A DNA stretch of 64,000 nt from Parasphingopyxis sp. CP4 (GTDB taxonomy: Bacteria; Pseudomonadota; Alphaproteobacteria; Sphingomonadales; Sphingomonadaceae). This document shows positions 15,668-25,164 of this stretch, in pieces (positions within the stretch are counted from its first letter, which is position 1; every line of letters starts with the position of its first letter). Below the pieces are notes generated by a model. That model saw only the letters and a program-made list of their open reading frames with translations. It made no database searches and was not told where the DNA came from. The DNA lies in contig NZ_CP051130.1 in NCBI RefSeq assembly GCF_013378055.1, positions 2,606,001-2,670,000 of the forward strand. Direction: 5' to 3'. Made by a program: the position numbers and the translations under genes.

Positions 15668-16464
15668 CCCGCCGCGATAACGCGCAGGCCTGTGCGATAG
15701 TCGGGATAGGCCGGCATCCAGTTTAGCAGCCGCTTCGCCTTGCCATTGGCGACCCGGCGATTCTCGGAATAGAAGCCGCGCGCCATTTCGCTCAGCCCAG
15801 CCTCGTCCATTGTCTGGAGCGGTGGCGGTTCCACGCCAAGGAGCGCGCAGCCATAGGTGACGACGTCATTATGCGGGGCCGGCTGGTCGTCGGACAGATT
15901 ATAGACGCCTGCTGGCCCGTCAAAACCGCAGATCACACCCTGAGCGATATCGTCGACATGGACGCGGCTGAATATCTGGTCGGGCAGGTCGATCCGCCGC
16001 GCCTTGTCCTGGCGGATGCGATCAAGAACCGAACGGCCGGGGCCGTAAATACCGGGCAGCCGGAACACGCGCACATCGCCCCGCAGCGCCTGCCAGGCCA
16101 GGTCCGCCTCGGTGCGCGCCTTGCGCCGCCCGCTGCCAATGGGGGCGCTTTCATCGACCCATGCGCCGCCCGTATCGCCATAGACACCGGTCGAGGAGAG
16201 ATAGCCGAACCATTGGGCCGGTGCGCGTTTCAGGGCGTCTCCATAGGTGTCGAGCACCGGATCGGACCCGTCGGTTGGCGGAACCGAGGAGAGGATATGG
16301 CTGGCGGCTGCAATGGCGCTCACCACCGCTTCGCGATCGCCAAAGGCAATGCTGTTCGCGTCGGCCGTGCGCCGTGTCGCGGTAACCGACCAACCGTCCG
16401 CGCGCAGCCGATCGGCCAGTCGCCCGGCGGAATAGCCGAGACCAAAGATCAGGATATGCGGCAT
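15664..16464 (-). CDS. NAD(P)-dependent epimerase/SDR family protein (YeeZ-like)
   Basis: 266 residues with an N-terminal Rossmann start (MPHILIFGLGYSAGRLADRL) of the atypical short-chain dehydrogenases. Later come YLSSTGVYGDTGGAWVDE (the Ser/Tyr region; a shifted YxxxK site), FRLPGIYGPGRSVLDRI and HVDDIAQGVI. It probably binds NADP and acts on a small sugar or carbonyl compound; several members of this group lack a proven activity. It lies 3 bases downstream of the M48 protease gene on the same strand and is probably co-transcribed. It is convergent with the EamA gene. Confidence 0.85.
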   Translation of the reverse strand: MPHILIFGLGYSAGRLADRLRADGWSVTATRRTADANSIAFGDREAVVSAIAAASHILSSVPPTDGSDPVLDTYGDALKRAPAQWFGYLSSTGVYGDTGGAWVDESAPIGSGRRKARTEADLAWQALRGDVRVFRLPGIYGPGRSVLDRIRQDKARRIDLPDQIFSRVHVDDIAQGVICGFDGPAGVYNLSDDQPAPHNDVVTYGCALLGVEPPPLQTMDEAGLSEMARGFYSENRRVANGKAKRLLNWMPAYPDYRTGLRVIAAG

Positions 16465-16467
16465 CGT

Positions 16468-17754
16468 CTAGCTGTCTGTCTCACCTTCAGCAGTCGGCAC
16501 GATCATTTCGGGATCTTCCACATTCTCCGCTTTCCAGTCCATCGACATCTGCACGCGGGTGCGGCCCGATGGATGGTCGAAAAACAGGAATTCCTCAAGC
16601 GCGCCGGGTTCGATCTTGCGATATTGCGAAAGCTTCATCGCGACCGAAGCAAAGCCATCAGGTTGTCGGGCTGCATCAAGGCCAAAGGCATCCGCCTGGC
16701 TTTCGACCGTGCGGATCAACGTGTTCTGCGCGGGCGTCATGACCAGGAAATAGACCGTCAAAATGGCAGTAAAGAGCGGGAATGCAGCCGGATCGCTGAC
16801 ATCGCGGATGCCCCATTTCTCGCCATGCCGCGCCAATATGCGCGGCGCGAGCTTGGCCGTGATGAACAATCCTAACCCGAAGATAAGCGACAGGACGACG
16901 ACGAGCAGCAGCACATGATTGAGCACATAATGGCCCAGCTCATGGCCCATTACCGCTTCAACTTCCTCAGGCGTTCCGCGCTCCAGCAGATTGTCGTTGA
17001 GCGAGATCCGCATCGTCCCGAACAGGCCCGACACATTGGCCGAGATCCGGTCATGCTGGCGCGACTGGTCGAAGACATACACATTGTCTGCCGGCACATC
17101 ATGCTCTTCGGCCATGGCGAGAATTCGGTCCCGCAGCGGCCCGTCTTCCATCGGCGTATAGTCGTTGAACAGCGGGCTGATAAACACCGGCGCGATGGCG
17201 ATCCCGATGATGATGAAGCCGGTGATCACGCCCGAACCCCATATCCACCAGCGTTTGGGCGAACGGCGGATCACTGCAAACAGCGCCATCAGGAACAGGG
17301 CCATGCCGATCACCCCAATGCCGAGGCCAATCGCCTGTTCGGTCAGCCACTCGCCAAAGCCGAGATTCATCAGCTCATATTGGCGCTCGCGGAAAAAGCC
17401 GGTGTAGATCGTCCAGGGCAGGACGATCAGCGTCGAAACGATGACATAGGGAATGGCGTAGAGCGCGGGAGTCAGCCAGCGGCGCTTGGCGACGCGCTCG
17501 GCCCAGTCACGGAATTTCGCGGACAGGCGTGTGCGCAACACGACCCATTCGGCGAACACCCCGACGATCGCGCCCCATAGGAGCAGCCAATAACCGCCTT
17601 CGAAATAATTGTCGGATCGCTCACGGGCCTCGCCGGACAGCGTCTCGACATAGGCATTGGTCGCGGCGACCGGATCGAACCCTGCTGCGGCCCATAGTGA
17701 TGTGGGCAAGACAAGCAGCACCGTGGCTGCTGCCACTGCCAAATATCGTATCAT
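16468..17754 (-). CDS. M48 family membrane zinc metalloprotease (Ste24/CAAX type)
   Basis: 428 residues from ATG 17754; the frame is open to 17838 but the earlier segment overlaps pepN and lacks a signal. The N-terminus MIRYLAVAAATVLLVLPTSLWA is a signal peptide or first helix. Helices follow near residues 60-80, 100-125, 150-175 and 180-200, then the zinc site HELGHYVLNH (H271, E272, H275), a hydrophobic hairpin, and ESQADAFGLDAA supplying the third ligand. The 400-plus residue size with several helices before HExxH fits the Ste24 type rather than HtpX. It likely degrades or trims membrane proteins. Divergent from pepN. Confidence 0.93.
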   Translation of the reverse strand: MIRYLAVAAATVLLVLPTSLWAAAGFDPVAATNAYVETLSGEARERSDNYFEGGYWLLLWGAIVGVFAEWVVLRTRLSAKFRDWAERVAKRRWLTPALYAIPYVIVSTLIVLPWTIYTGFFRERQYELMNLGFGEWLTEQAIGLGIGVIGMALFLMALFAVIRRSPKRWWIWGSGVITGFIIIGIAIAPVFISPLFNDYTPMEDGPLRDRILAMAEEHDVPADNVYVFDQSRQHDRISANVSGLFGTMRISLNDNLLERGTPEEVEAVMGHELGHYVLNHVLLLVVVLSLIFGLGLFITAKLAPRILARHGEKWGIRDVSDPAAFPLFTAILTVYFLVMTPAQNTLIRTVESQADAFGLDAARQPDGFASVAMKLSQYRKIEPGALEEFLFFDHPSGRTRVQMSMDWKAENVEDPEMIVPTAEGETDS

Positions 17755-17823
17755 GATTGCGATCCCTCTCATTCTTGCCCGGTAGCGATTGTGCCGCCGG
17801 ACAGACGGGATTAGACGGCAATC

Positions 17824-20424
17824 ATGTCCGATATGCAAATAGCCGCCGCCACGCCGCCCGCCACATTACGCGCTGACTATCGCGCGCCGGCCTGGCTCAT
17901 TCCGGAGATCGCCCTCGATTTCCAGCTCGATCCGGCGCGCACGATCGTGCGCACCCGGCTGACGGTCGAACGCAATGGCGCGCATCACGAACCGCTGCGC
18001 CTTGATGGCGAGGGGCTCAAGCTGCTCGAAGTGCATGTTGACGGCGATGCGCTGTCCGAAGGCGACTGGACGCTCGACGATGCCGAGCTCAGCGTGCCCC
18101 TGCAGGGTGATGCAGCGGTTGTCGAGACACTGGTCGAGATCGCGCCAGACAAGAATAGCCAGCTGATGGGGCTCTACGCATCGGGTGGCATATTGTGCAC
18201 CCAATGCGAGGCGGAAGGCTTTCGGCGGATCACCTTTTTCCCCGACCGGCCCGATGTGCTGAGCCGCTATTCGGTGCGTCTGGAGGCGGATAAGCAACGC
18301 TTCCCGGTGCTGCTCTCCAATGGCGATTGTATCGAGAGCGGCGATGGCGAGGCGGGTCGGCATTGGACGCTGTGGCAGGACCCCTGGCCCAAGCCCTGTT
18401 ACCTGTTTGCGCTCGTTGCCGGCGATCTCGCCGCCAATCGCGACAGCTTCACCACTTGCTCGGGCAAGGCGGTCTCGCTGGCGATCTGGGTCCGCGAAGA
18501 GGATCTTCCCAAGACCGATCACGCGATGGATGCGCTCAAGACATCAATGGCCTGGGATGAGCGGGTCTATGGCCGCGAATATGATCTCGACCAGTTCAAT
18601 ATCGTCGCCGTGTCCGACTTTAACTTCGGCGCGATGGAGAATAAATCGCTCAACATATTCAATTCGCGCTATATTCTGGCCGATGCGGACACCGCGACCG
18701 ATGCGGATTTCGATGCGATTGCAGGAGTCGTCGCGCATGAATATTTCCACAATTGGTCGGGCAATCGGGTGACCTGCCGGGATTGGTTCCAGCTTTCCCT
18801 GAAAGAAGGCTTCACCGTGTTTCGCGATCAGCAATTCTCGGCCGATCAAGGGTCGGAGGCGGTTGCCCGGATCGGTGATGTCCGCGTGTTGCGCGCGGCG
18901 CAATTCCCTGAAGATGCCGGGCCACTCGCCCATCCGGTTCGGCCTGAAAGCTATATCGAGATTTCAAACTTCTACACCGCGACCGTTTACAACAAGGGCG
19001 CGGAACTGATCCGCATGATGAAGGCGATCCTGGGCGCGGAGGATTTCCGCAAGGGTTCCGATCTCTATTTCGAGCGCCATGATGGCGAGGCCGCGACCTG
19101 CGAAGATTTTGCGACCGCAATGGAAGATGCGAGCGGCACCGATCTCACCCAGTTCCGCCGCTGGTACAGCCAGGCGGGCACGCCCAAAGTCACCGCGCGC
19201 TTCGATTATGATGCCGAAGAACAGTCGGCGACATTGGCGCTATCGCAGACGGTGCCCGTAACGCCGGGGCAACCCGACAAACAGCCGATGGCGATACCGC
19301 TCAAAACAGCTTTACTGGGCGAGACCAGCGGCGATCCCATCGTCGATGAGCAGCTGATCATGCTGACCGAGAGCGAGCAGCAAATCCGCTTCGAGAATCT
19401 CGCCGAACCGCCAGTCCTGTCCTTGAACCGCGGTTTCACAGCGCCCGTCTCGATCGACCGGGAAAGCGATGCGGCGACGCTTGCCTTCCTCTCCGCCCGT
19501 GATGACGATCCCTTTGCCCGATACGAAGCTATGCAGCAGCTGATGGTGGACACAATCACCGATGCTGTTTCGGGAAATGGGAGCGATCATGGTCCGGTGA
19601 TCGAGGCAGTGGGAAAGACGCTCGCCAATAACGATCTCGACAAGGCCTTTATCGCCGAAGCTGTGCTATTGCCGAGCGAGAGCTTTGTGGGAGATCAAAT
19701 GCTGATCGTCGATCCGGAAGCCATTCATGGTGCCCGCGAAGCATTGCGCAACGATCTGGGTGAAGCGCTCGATGCCGAATGGCGCGCCGCTTATGCCGGG
19801 GCAAGCGGCAACAGCTATGCTTATAATCCGACGGCCAAGGGATTGCGCCGATTACGGGCTGTATCATTGAGCTATGTCGCAGCGAGCGGCGCCGATGATG
19901 CTGCGCAGATCGCCTTCAGCCAGTTCGATAGCGCTGACAATATGACCGATCGCCAGGCCGCGCTTGGCGTCCTTGCAAGTGGCGAATGGCCGGAGCGGAT
20001 CGCCGCGCTCGATGATTTTTACGCGCGGTACAAGGATGATGCATTGGTGCTCGACAAATGGTTCATGGTGCAGGCGATGTCGACGCGCGATGACACGGTT
20101 GACGCGGTTGAGGCGCTAACTGCCCATCCCGATTTCAGTATCGAAAACCCAAACCGTTTCCGCTCGTTGATCGGAGCCTTTGGCGGCAATCAGCGCGCCT
20201 TCCACACAGCCTCGGGCCGCGGCTATCGCCTGCTCGCCGATCACATCCTCAAGGCTGACGCGATCAATCCGCAAACCGCCGCTCGCATGCTGCCGCCGCT
20301 CGGCAAATGGCGGCGCTTCGATGAGGAGCGCGGCGCGATGATGCGGGCCGAGCTGGAACGGATCCTTGCCGCGCCAAACCTCTCCAAAGACGTGCTCGAA
20401 CAGGCGTCAAAAAGCCTTGGCTGA
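17824..20424 (+). CDS. pepN: Aminopeptidase N (M1 family)
   Basis: 866 residues, the normal length of bacterial PepN. The substrate-binding motif GAMEN is at 269-273. The zinc site HEYFHNW has H305, E306 and H309 with the third ligand in LKEGF at about E328. The family-specific opening TPPATLRADYRAPAWLI and the C-terminal helical domain (SFSQF..LGVLASGEWPERIAAL-type repeats) are present. It removes N-terminal residues from cytosolic peptides. Divergent from the M48 protease gene. The start of the acetyltransferase gene overlaps its 3' end. Confidence 0.96.
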   Translation: MSDMQIAAATPPATLRADYRAPAWLIPEIALDFQLDPARTIVRTRLTVERNGAHHEPLRLDGEGLKLLEVHVDGDALSEGDWTLDDAELSVPLQGDAAVVETLVEIAPDKNSQLMGLYASGGILCTQCEAEGFRRITFFPDRPDVLSRYSVRLEADKQRFPVLLSNGDCIESGDGEAGRHWTLWQDPWPKPCYLFALVAGDLAANRDSFTTCSGKAVSLAIWVREEDLPKTDHAMDALKTSMAWDERVYGREYDLDQFNIVAVSDFNFGAMENKSLNIFNSRYILADADTATDADFDAIAGVVAHEYFHNWSGNRVTCRDWFQLSLKEGFTVFRDQQFSADQGSEAVARIGDVRVLRAAQFPEDAGPLAHPVRPESYIEISNFYTATVYNKGAELIRMMKAILGAEDFRKGSDLYFERHDGEAATCEDFATAMEDASGTDLTQFRRWYSQAGTPKVTARFDYDAEEQSATLALSQTVPVTPGQPDKQPMAIPLKTALLGETSGDPIVDEQLIMLTESEQQIRFENLAEPPVLSLNRGFTAPVSIDRESDAATLAFLSARDDDPFARYEAMQQLMVDTITDAVSGNGSDHGPVIEAVGKTLANNDLDKAFIAEAVLLPSESFVGDQMLIVDPEAIHGAREALRNDLGEALDAEWRAAYAGASGNSYAYNPTAKGLRRLRAVSLSYVAASGADDAAQIAFSQFDSADNMTDRQAALGVLASGEWPERIAALDDFYARYKDDALVLDKWFMVQAMSTRDDTVDAVEALTAHPDFSIENPNRFRSLIGAFGGNQRAFHTASGRGYRLLADHILKADAINPQTAARMLPPLGKWRRFDEERGAMMRAELERILAAPNLSKDVLEQASKSLG

Positions 20425-20950
20425 GGCGCTGCGCATCGAACGGCGAGACGCCGAAGCCGCCTGGCCTGAGGTCGAGGCGCTGGCCACGATCGTCTACACG
20501 CCCGAAATGGCCGCGCATGACGAATGGCATGACGTGGTCTGGTCGCATGCACACAAATGGGTGCTGGGCTATCTTGGCGATGCGCTTGTGTCTGTGGCGG
20601 GCATTCACCAGCGCGAGATCGATGTGAACGGATCAGAGTGCCTGGTGGCCGGGATCGGCGGTGTCAAAACCCATCCGGAGCATGAGAAGCATGGCTATTC
20701 CACCGCCGTGCTCGACGAAACCAATCTGGCTATTGCCGAGACGATCGCGCCGCAATTCAGCCTGATCTTTGTCGAAGAGCATAATCGGCCATTTTACGAA
20801 AAACGCGGCTGGCGGGTGTTCGATGGAACGGTGATGGTCGAGCAGCATGGCAAGCAGGTCGCGTTCCAGGAGAGCAGCGTCATGCTGCGGGACGGGGCCA
20901 GCGCCGCGCCGCAGTCCGGGACAATCGATCTGAAGGGCAGGCCCTGGTAG
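20417..20950 (+). CDS. GNAT family N-acetyltransferase
   Basis: About 177 residues from TTG 20417, or 194 from ATG 20366; both starts lie inside the pepN coding region. The later one overlaps it by only 8 bases and gives the more natural N-terminus (LAEALRIERRD). The acetyl-CoA binding region is ECLVAGIGGVKTHPEHEKHG (motif A, shape V.P..r..G), followed by the C-terminal FYEKRGWRVFDGTVMV motif of GNAT enzymes. The acceptor is unknown. The overlap suggests translation coupled to pepN. Convergent with the lipid-transport lipoprotein gene. Confidence 0.85.
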   Translation: MAEALRIERRDAEAAWPEVEALATIVYTPEMAAHDEWHDVVWSHAHKWVLGYLGDALVSVAGIHQREIDVNGSECLVAGIGGVKTHPEHEKHGYSTAVLDETNLAIAETIAPQFSLIFVEEHNRPFYEKRGWRVFDGTVMVEQHGKQVAFQESSVMLRDGASAAPQSGTIDLKGRPW

Positions 20951-20951
20951 C

Positions 20952-21530
20952 CTAACCGGTAATCCAGTCCGAAAATTCGACAGCCATGCGATTGGCCGCA
21001 CGGTTCAAGGCTTGGGCGACGCTTTGCGCGTCCTGCGAGAAAACACGCTCGCGTTGCTCGAACCGGCGGGTCCGTACACCATTCTCATCGGTGATTGTGG
21101 CGTCATAGACGATCACGGTTTCGTTGGATCGTGCATCCAGGCCAAACTCATGCAGCTGGCCGTTGATCACGGTGCCGGGATCGGCCGAATAGGTTGCCGG
21201 ATCGAGGACGATGCGGCCGGTGCGGGCAGCAACCACTTCGCTGAACAGCGCGCGGAGCAATTCATTGGGTGTGTCGACCCAGAGCGCGTCGGTCAGATAG
21301 GCGATGGTTGTTTCGCCGGTTTGGACGGGCAGCCGGTTGGTGATCAGCTTTTGCGGCACTTCCGGACGGCGAATGGTGATCGCCTGACCCATCGCAGCGG
21401 AGCGATCGGAACCGCCCGCGATCTGCTCATCGGCATTGAGCGCCATCAAAAACGGGGGCGGCTCGGAGCCGAAACTGACACAGCCGGCCAGCATGGCTAG
21501 CGCAACCAATGGGAATAAGCGTTTCATCAT
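20952..21530 (-). CDS. ABC-type transport auxiliary lipoprotein (PqiC-like) of the Mla/MCE operon
   Basis: 192 residues, lipoprotein signal MMKRLFPLVALAMLAGC with lipobox LAGC. The mature domain has the pattern of the COG3218 auxiliary lipoproteins: ITIRRPEVPQKLITNRLPVQ, YLTDALWVDTPNELLRALF, and a C-terminal helix (AQALNRAANRMAVEFSDWI). These outer-membrane-facing lipoproteins accompany MCE transporters and probably form the outer-membrane docking element. Last gene of the mlaE-mlaF-mlaD-lipoprotein set; it begins 6 bases after the MlaD stop, so it is part of the operon. Confidence 0.9.
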   Translation of the reverse strand: MMKRLFPLVALAMLAGCVSFGSEPPPFLMALNADEQIAGGSDRSAAMGQAITIRRPEVPQKLITNRLPVQTGETTIAYLTDALWVDTPNELLRALFSEVVAARTGRIVLDPATYSADPGTVINGQLHEFGLDARSNETVIVYDATITDENGVRTRRFEQRERVFSQDAQSVAQALNRAANRMAVEFSDWITG

Positions 21531-21536
21531 CGGCTC

Positions 21537-22481
21537 CTATTGCGGCTCATAATCGGGCAGGCGGGCAGTACCGACCAGCGATCCCGCGCCCTCGCGGTTG
21601 ATACGTTGCGATACGGCAGTCAGCGATTCAGACATTTCGCCAAGATCGCGAACCAGCTGGCCGATCTCAGGCACGGTCTGTTCGGAAAAGGCGTTGAGGC
21701 CCGGCTCTGCGGCGGTAATCGTGCGGTCAAGCGCTTCCATGCTCGATTCCGCCGATGCAACGGCCGAGCGCAGGTCACGCATCAGGCCCTGGCCTTCCGA
21801 TCCGAGCAGATTGTCGGTTGTGTTGGCGAGCTGACCAATCTCTTCGACCGCAATACCCACCTGGCGAATGGCTACGCGCGTTTCGGTAAGGGTTTGGGTG
21901 ATCTCCGGTCCCTGGGCTGAGAGTTCATTGGTTAGCCGTTCGGTGTTCGCGAGGATCGCTGCGATCGAATTCTGGTTCCGGTCTCCCAGCAGCTCTGTCA
22001 GCCGCTCGGTCAAGGTCGTCAGGCGTTCCAGGAGGCGCGGCGCACTATTGAGCAGTTCGCCAAAAGCACCCGGTCGAGTGGGAATGACGGGAACACCTTC
22101 GGGGCCTTCGTCATCGATCGGTTCCCCGCCCTGGACACCGCCGTCCAGTGAAATCTGGGAAACGCCGGTAAAGCCGATGCCGGCAATCGTTGCAGTGGTC
22201 CCCTCGAGTATCGGTACACTCTCATCAATGCTGATCCGCACACGGACAAATTCGGGATTGTCGGGTACGAGCGAGATCTCATTGATCTGGCCAACCGGGA
22301 CACCGGCATAGGTGACACCCGAACCGCGAGCGAGGCCATCGACCGACTGGGCGAAATAGATGTCATAACTATTGTCGCTGCCATCGCCGATCCGGGTCAG
22401 CCAGACGGTGATAAAGACGAGCAATGCGATCAGGCCCAGCACCACGCTGCCTACCAGTATCTGGTTCGATCGGTTTTCCAT
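21537..22481 (-). CDS. mlaD: MlaD family MCE-domain protein
   Basis: 314 residues. One N-terminal helix (ILVGSVVLGLIALLVFITVW) anchors it in the inner membrane. The MCE domain covers about residues 35-120 (GLARGSGVTYAGVPVGQINE is the family signature, and TATIAGIGFTGVSQISLDGG the second half). A long helical coiled region with AVRQVGIAVEEIG and SSMEALDRTITAAEPGLNAF follows, expected to form a periplasmic tube or needle. MCE hexamers shuttle phospholipid between membranes. Longer than E. coli MlaD (about 183 residues), nearer to the PqiB/Mce style with extended helices. Sits between mlaF and the auxiliary lipoprotein gene. Confidence 0.93.
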   Translation of the reverse strand: MENRSNQILVGSVVLGLIALLVFITVWLTRIGDGSDNSYDIYFAQSVDGLARGSGVTYAGVPVGQINEISLVPDNPEFVRVRISIDESVPILEGTTATIAGIGFTGVSQISLDGGVQGGEPIDDEGPEGVPVIPTRPGAFGELLNSAPRLLERLTTLTERLTELLGDRNQNSIAAILANTERLTNELSAQGPEITQTLTETRVAIRQVGIAVEEIGQLANTTDNLLGSEGQGLMRDLRSAVASAESSMEALDRTITAAEPGLNAFSEQTVPEIGQLVRDLGEMSESLTAVSQRINREGAGSLVGTARLPDYEPQ

Positions 22482-22510
22482 CCTATCCTCCTGGGCGCCA
22501 GCTCATTGGC

Positions 22511-23290
22511 TCAGCCCGTTCCCGCAATTGCGGCGCGTCCGCGCGGCCCGTTGAAATATTCCTGTATCCATGGGTGATCGAGAGCAAGCAATTCTTCAAT
22601 CGGTGCGCAGGCGATCACCCGCTTGTCTGCAAGCACCGCGACCCGATCACAGATTGTATGTAATGTATCCAGATCATGCGTGATCAGGAAGATTGTGAGG
22701 CCCAGCGCTTCCTTGAGCTCAAGAATCAGATTGTCGAAGGCCGCCGCGCCAATCGGGTCGAGCCCGGCTGTCGGCTCATCCAGAAACAACAGCAGCGGAT
22801 CGAGCGCCAATGAACGCGCGAGTGCCGCCCGTTTGCGCATGCCGCCAGACAGTTCCGACGGATATTTTGGCGCATCCTCAGCCTTTAATCCGCTCATCAC
22901 GATTTTGAACGTCGCAATCTCGCAGAGCAGATCTTCATCGATATATTTGTAGAATTCGCGCAGCGGCACCTGGACATTCTCGGCCACGGTCAGCGTCGAA
23001 AAGAGCGCGCCATTCTGGAAAAGTACGCCCCAGCGCCGCCGCAAATCGAGATTTTCTTCTGCGGTCGCGCAATCGATGCGCTCGCCAAAAATGCTGATTT
23101 CACCGGCGTCCGGCTCTTGCAGGCCTATGATCGACCGCAGCAACACCGATTTGCCCGTACCCGATCCGCCGACGACACCCAGAATCTCGCCTTTGCGAAC
23201 ATCAAGGTCCAGATTCTCATGCACGACATTGTCGCCAAAACTGTTGCGCAATCCGCGGATGGAGATGATCGGTTCCTCGCTCATCACCAC
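22511..23290 (-). CDS. mlaF: MlaF-type ABC transporter ATPase
   Basis: 259 residues. Walker A GGSGTGKS at 41-48, Q-loop LLFQNGALFSTLTVAENVQV, signature LSGGMRKRAALARSLALD, Walker B LLLFLDEPTAGLDP and the switch histidine in FLITHDLDTL. All catalytic elements are intact. It powers the lipid transporter with the upstream permease; stop and start of the two genes abut (23290/23291). A second ATG two codons in (23284) is an equally good start. Confidence 0.95.
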   Translation of the reverse strand: MVMSEEPIISIRGLRNSFGDNVVHENLDLDVRKGEILGVVGGSGTGKSVLLRSIIGLQEPDAGEISIFGERIDCATAEENLDLRRRWGVLFQNGALFSTLTVAENVQVPLREFYKYIDEDLLCEIATFKIVMSGLKAEDAPKYPSELSGGMRKRAALARSLALDPLLLFLDEPTAGLDPIGAAAFDNLILELKEALGLTIFLITHDLDTLHTICDRVAVLADKRVIACAPIEELLALDHPWIQEYFNGPRGRAAIAGTG

Positions 23291-24400
23291 TTAACCCCAG
23301 CCTATGGATGAGAAGAAGACTGCGAAAAAGGCGTCGAGCACGATCACCAGGAAGATTGCCTGGACCACCGCCGTGGTCGTGCGATTGCCGACTTCTTCAT
23401 TATCGCCATGCACCTGCATGCCTTGGTAACAGCCAGCAAGACCGATGATCATTCCGAACACCGGCGCCTTGATCAGGCCGACCAATAGATCCGTCATCGG
23501 TACGACTTCGCGGAGTCGGATGATGAAGGTTTCCGGCGGTATCCCAAGGCCGATCCAGCAGAGCAAACCGCCGCCGACGATCATCAGGAATGTCGAATAA
23601 AAACCAAGCAGCGGCATCAGCAGCGTGGTCGCCAACACCCGGGGCAGGACAAGGGCCTGCATGGGCGGCACACCGATGGTGCGCATCGCATCGACTTCCT
23701 CGGCAAGTTTCATCGACCCAATCTGCGCGGCAAAGGCGCTGCCCGAGCGGCCGGCGACCATGATTGCCGTCATCAATACGCCAAGTTCCCGGGTCGTGAT
23801 CCGGCCGACCAGATTGATGGTGAAGACTTCGGCGCCGAATTGGCGCAGCTGGACCGCGCCCTGCTGGGCGATAACGATGCCGATCAGGAAGCTCATCAAC
23901 CCGACAATTCCAAGCGCGGAAACGCCGACCGTTTCAAAGCGCTGAACGACAGCATTGTAGCGCATTTGGCCTGGACTGCGGATTACCGCCCCGGTGGCGA
24001 TGATCAGCCCGCCAAAAAAGGCGAGCAGGCCCTTGAGGCCGCTGAGTGCCTCCAGAGTCGAGGCACCAATTCGGCCGACAATGCGATGGAATCGGCCTTC
24101 ATCCTCGTCATAGGATTTTGCCGGATCATCGGCGATTACAACCTGGCGGATCAGGCGCTCGGCATGATCGCTCGCGCCCACAATCTCCGCGCCATGATCG
24201 CGCGATAATTTGTGAACGATCCAGGCGCCGACCGTATCAACGCGTTCGACATTCGAGATATCGATCCGGCTGGGCGCCAGTTCGAGCGCATCCAGCTTGG
24301 CGGGCACCGGGCCAAGCCGGGCAATGGTCAGGCGGCCGGAAAAGCGAATAATCCGCTCGCCCCCCTCCTCGATTTCGGCAAAATTCGCTTCTGCAGTCAT
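23291..24400 (-). CDS. mlaE: MlaE-type lipid transporter permease with N-terminal STAS domain
   Basis: 369 residues. Residues about 1-110 form a STAS-like domain (RIIRFSGRLTIARLGPVPAK, SRIDISNVERVDTVGAWIVH). From about 115 to the end is the MlaE permease: FLIGIVIAQQGAVQLRQFGA, VMTAIMVAGRSGSAFAAQIG (EQ-loop region) and LAGCYQGMQVHGDNEEVG, with five to six helices. In E. coli the STAS protein MlaB is a separate subunit, so here MlaB and MlaE are fused. AAGG a few bases before the ATG marks the start. First gene of the operon; divergent from the HAD gene across 66 bases. Confidence 0.94.
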   Translation of the reverse strand: MTAEANFAEIEEGGERIIRFSGRLTIARLGPVPAKLDALELAPSRIDISNVERVDTVGAWIVHKLSRDHGAEIVGASDHAERLIRQVVIADDPAKSYDEDEGRFHRIVGRIGASTLEALSGLKGLLAFFGGLIIATGAVIRSPGQMRYNAVVQRFETVGVSALGIVGLMSFLIGIVIAQQGAVQLRQFGAEVFTINLVGRITTRELGVLMTAIMVAGRSGSAFAAQIGSMKLAEEVDAMRTIGVPPMQALVLPRVLATTLLMPLLGFYSTFLMIVGGGLLCWIGLGIPPETFIIRLREVVPMTDLLVGLIKAPVFGMIIGLAGCYQGMQVHGDNEEVGNRTTTAVVQAIFLVIVLDAFFAVFFSSIGWG

Positions 24401-24466
24401 CGCCTTACCTTGTGCGGTGAAAATCCCGGCTCGGCAAGCGGCTCCTTCATGCTATGAAGCACTGCG

Positions 24467-25138
24467 ATGACGAAAATTGCTCTCTATGATCTCGACAAGA
24501 CGATCACGAAACGGCCTACATATCTGCCGTTTTTGCTCCATGCTGCCTGGCGCTATGATAGGCGACGGCTGATATTCCTCCCTGGCTTCGGCATTTTGTT
24601 CGCCCTCTATCTGGTTCGCGCGCTGGATCGCGGCGGGCTGAAAGAGCGGATGCAGGATATGCTGCTCGGATCGCCGGTCGATGCAGAGAAAATGGCGGCG
24701 ATTACCGAAAGCTTTGCCGAAGCGACGCTGGCGAACAATCTCCATCCCCAAGCGCTGGACCGGATCGCTCGCGAGAAAGCCACCGGCTACCGGCTGGTCC
24801 TCGCGACCGCATCCTATTCGTTCTACGCTGGCCCGCTAGCGCAGCGGCTGGGATTTGACGATGTGATCGGTACCGAGGTTGAGCGCGACGAGGACGGCAA
24901 TATCCTCGCCAAAATCGATGGCGAGAATTGCTATGGCGACGCCAAGCTCCGCCGCGTCCAGGTCTGGGCCGAAGCCCAGGGCCTGGCCAAGGACGATATC
25001 GAGATCCGTTTCTATTCGGACAGCCCTACCGATCTCCCGGTATTCGACTGGTCGGACGAACCGCTACCCACCAACCCCACCAGCAAACTCCGCAAGATCG
25101 CCGATAAACGCGGCTGGCGGATCTTTGCCTGGGGGTGA
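24467..25138 (+). CDS. HAD-IB family phosphatase (SerB-like)
   Basis: 223 residues. The nucleophile motif is LYDLDKTITKRPTYLPFLLH (D9, D11), motif II is LVLATASYSFYAGPLAQRLG, and motif III/IV is FYSDSPTDLPVFDW. This matches the HAD-IB group that includes SerB and CicA-like proteins; the long first helix insertion (FLPGFGILFALYLVRAL) is the type I cap. It hydrolyses a phosphomonoester; phosphoserine is only one option. A hairpin repeat lies directly downstream in the convergent gap with the Cys/Met enzyme gene. Confidence 0.88.
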   Translation: MTKIALYDLDKTITKRPTYLPFLLHAAWRYDRRRLIFLPGFGILFALYLVRALDRGGLKERMQDMLLGSPVDAEKMAAITESFAEATLANNLHPQALDRIAREKATGYRLVLATASYSFYAGPLAQRLGFDDVIGTEVERDEDGNILAKIDGENCYGDAKLRRVQVWAEAQGLAKDDIEIRFYSDSPTDLPVFDWSDEPLPTNPTSKLRKIADKRGWRIFAWG

Positions 25139-25164
25139 GCCGCACTATTGCGCTATCCTGTGCT

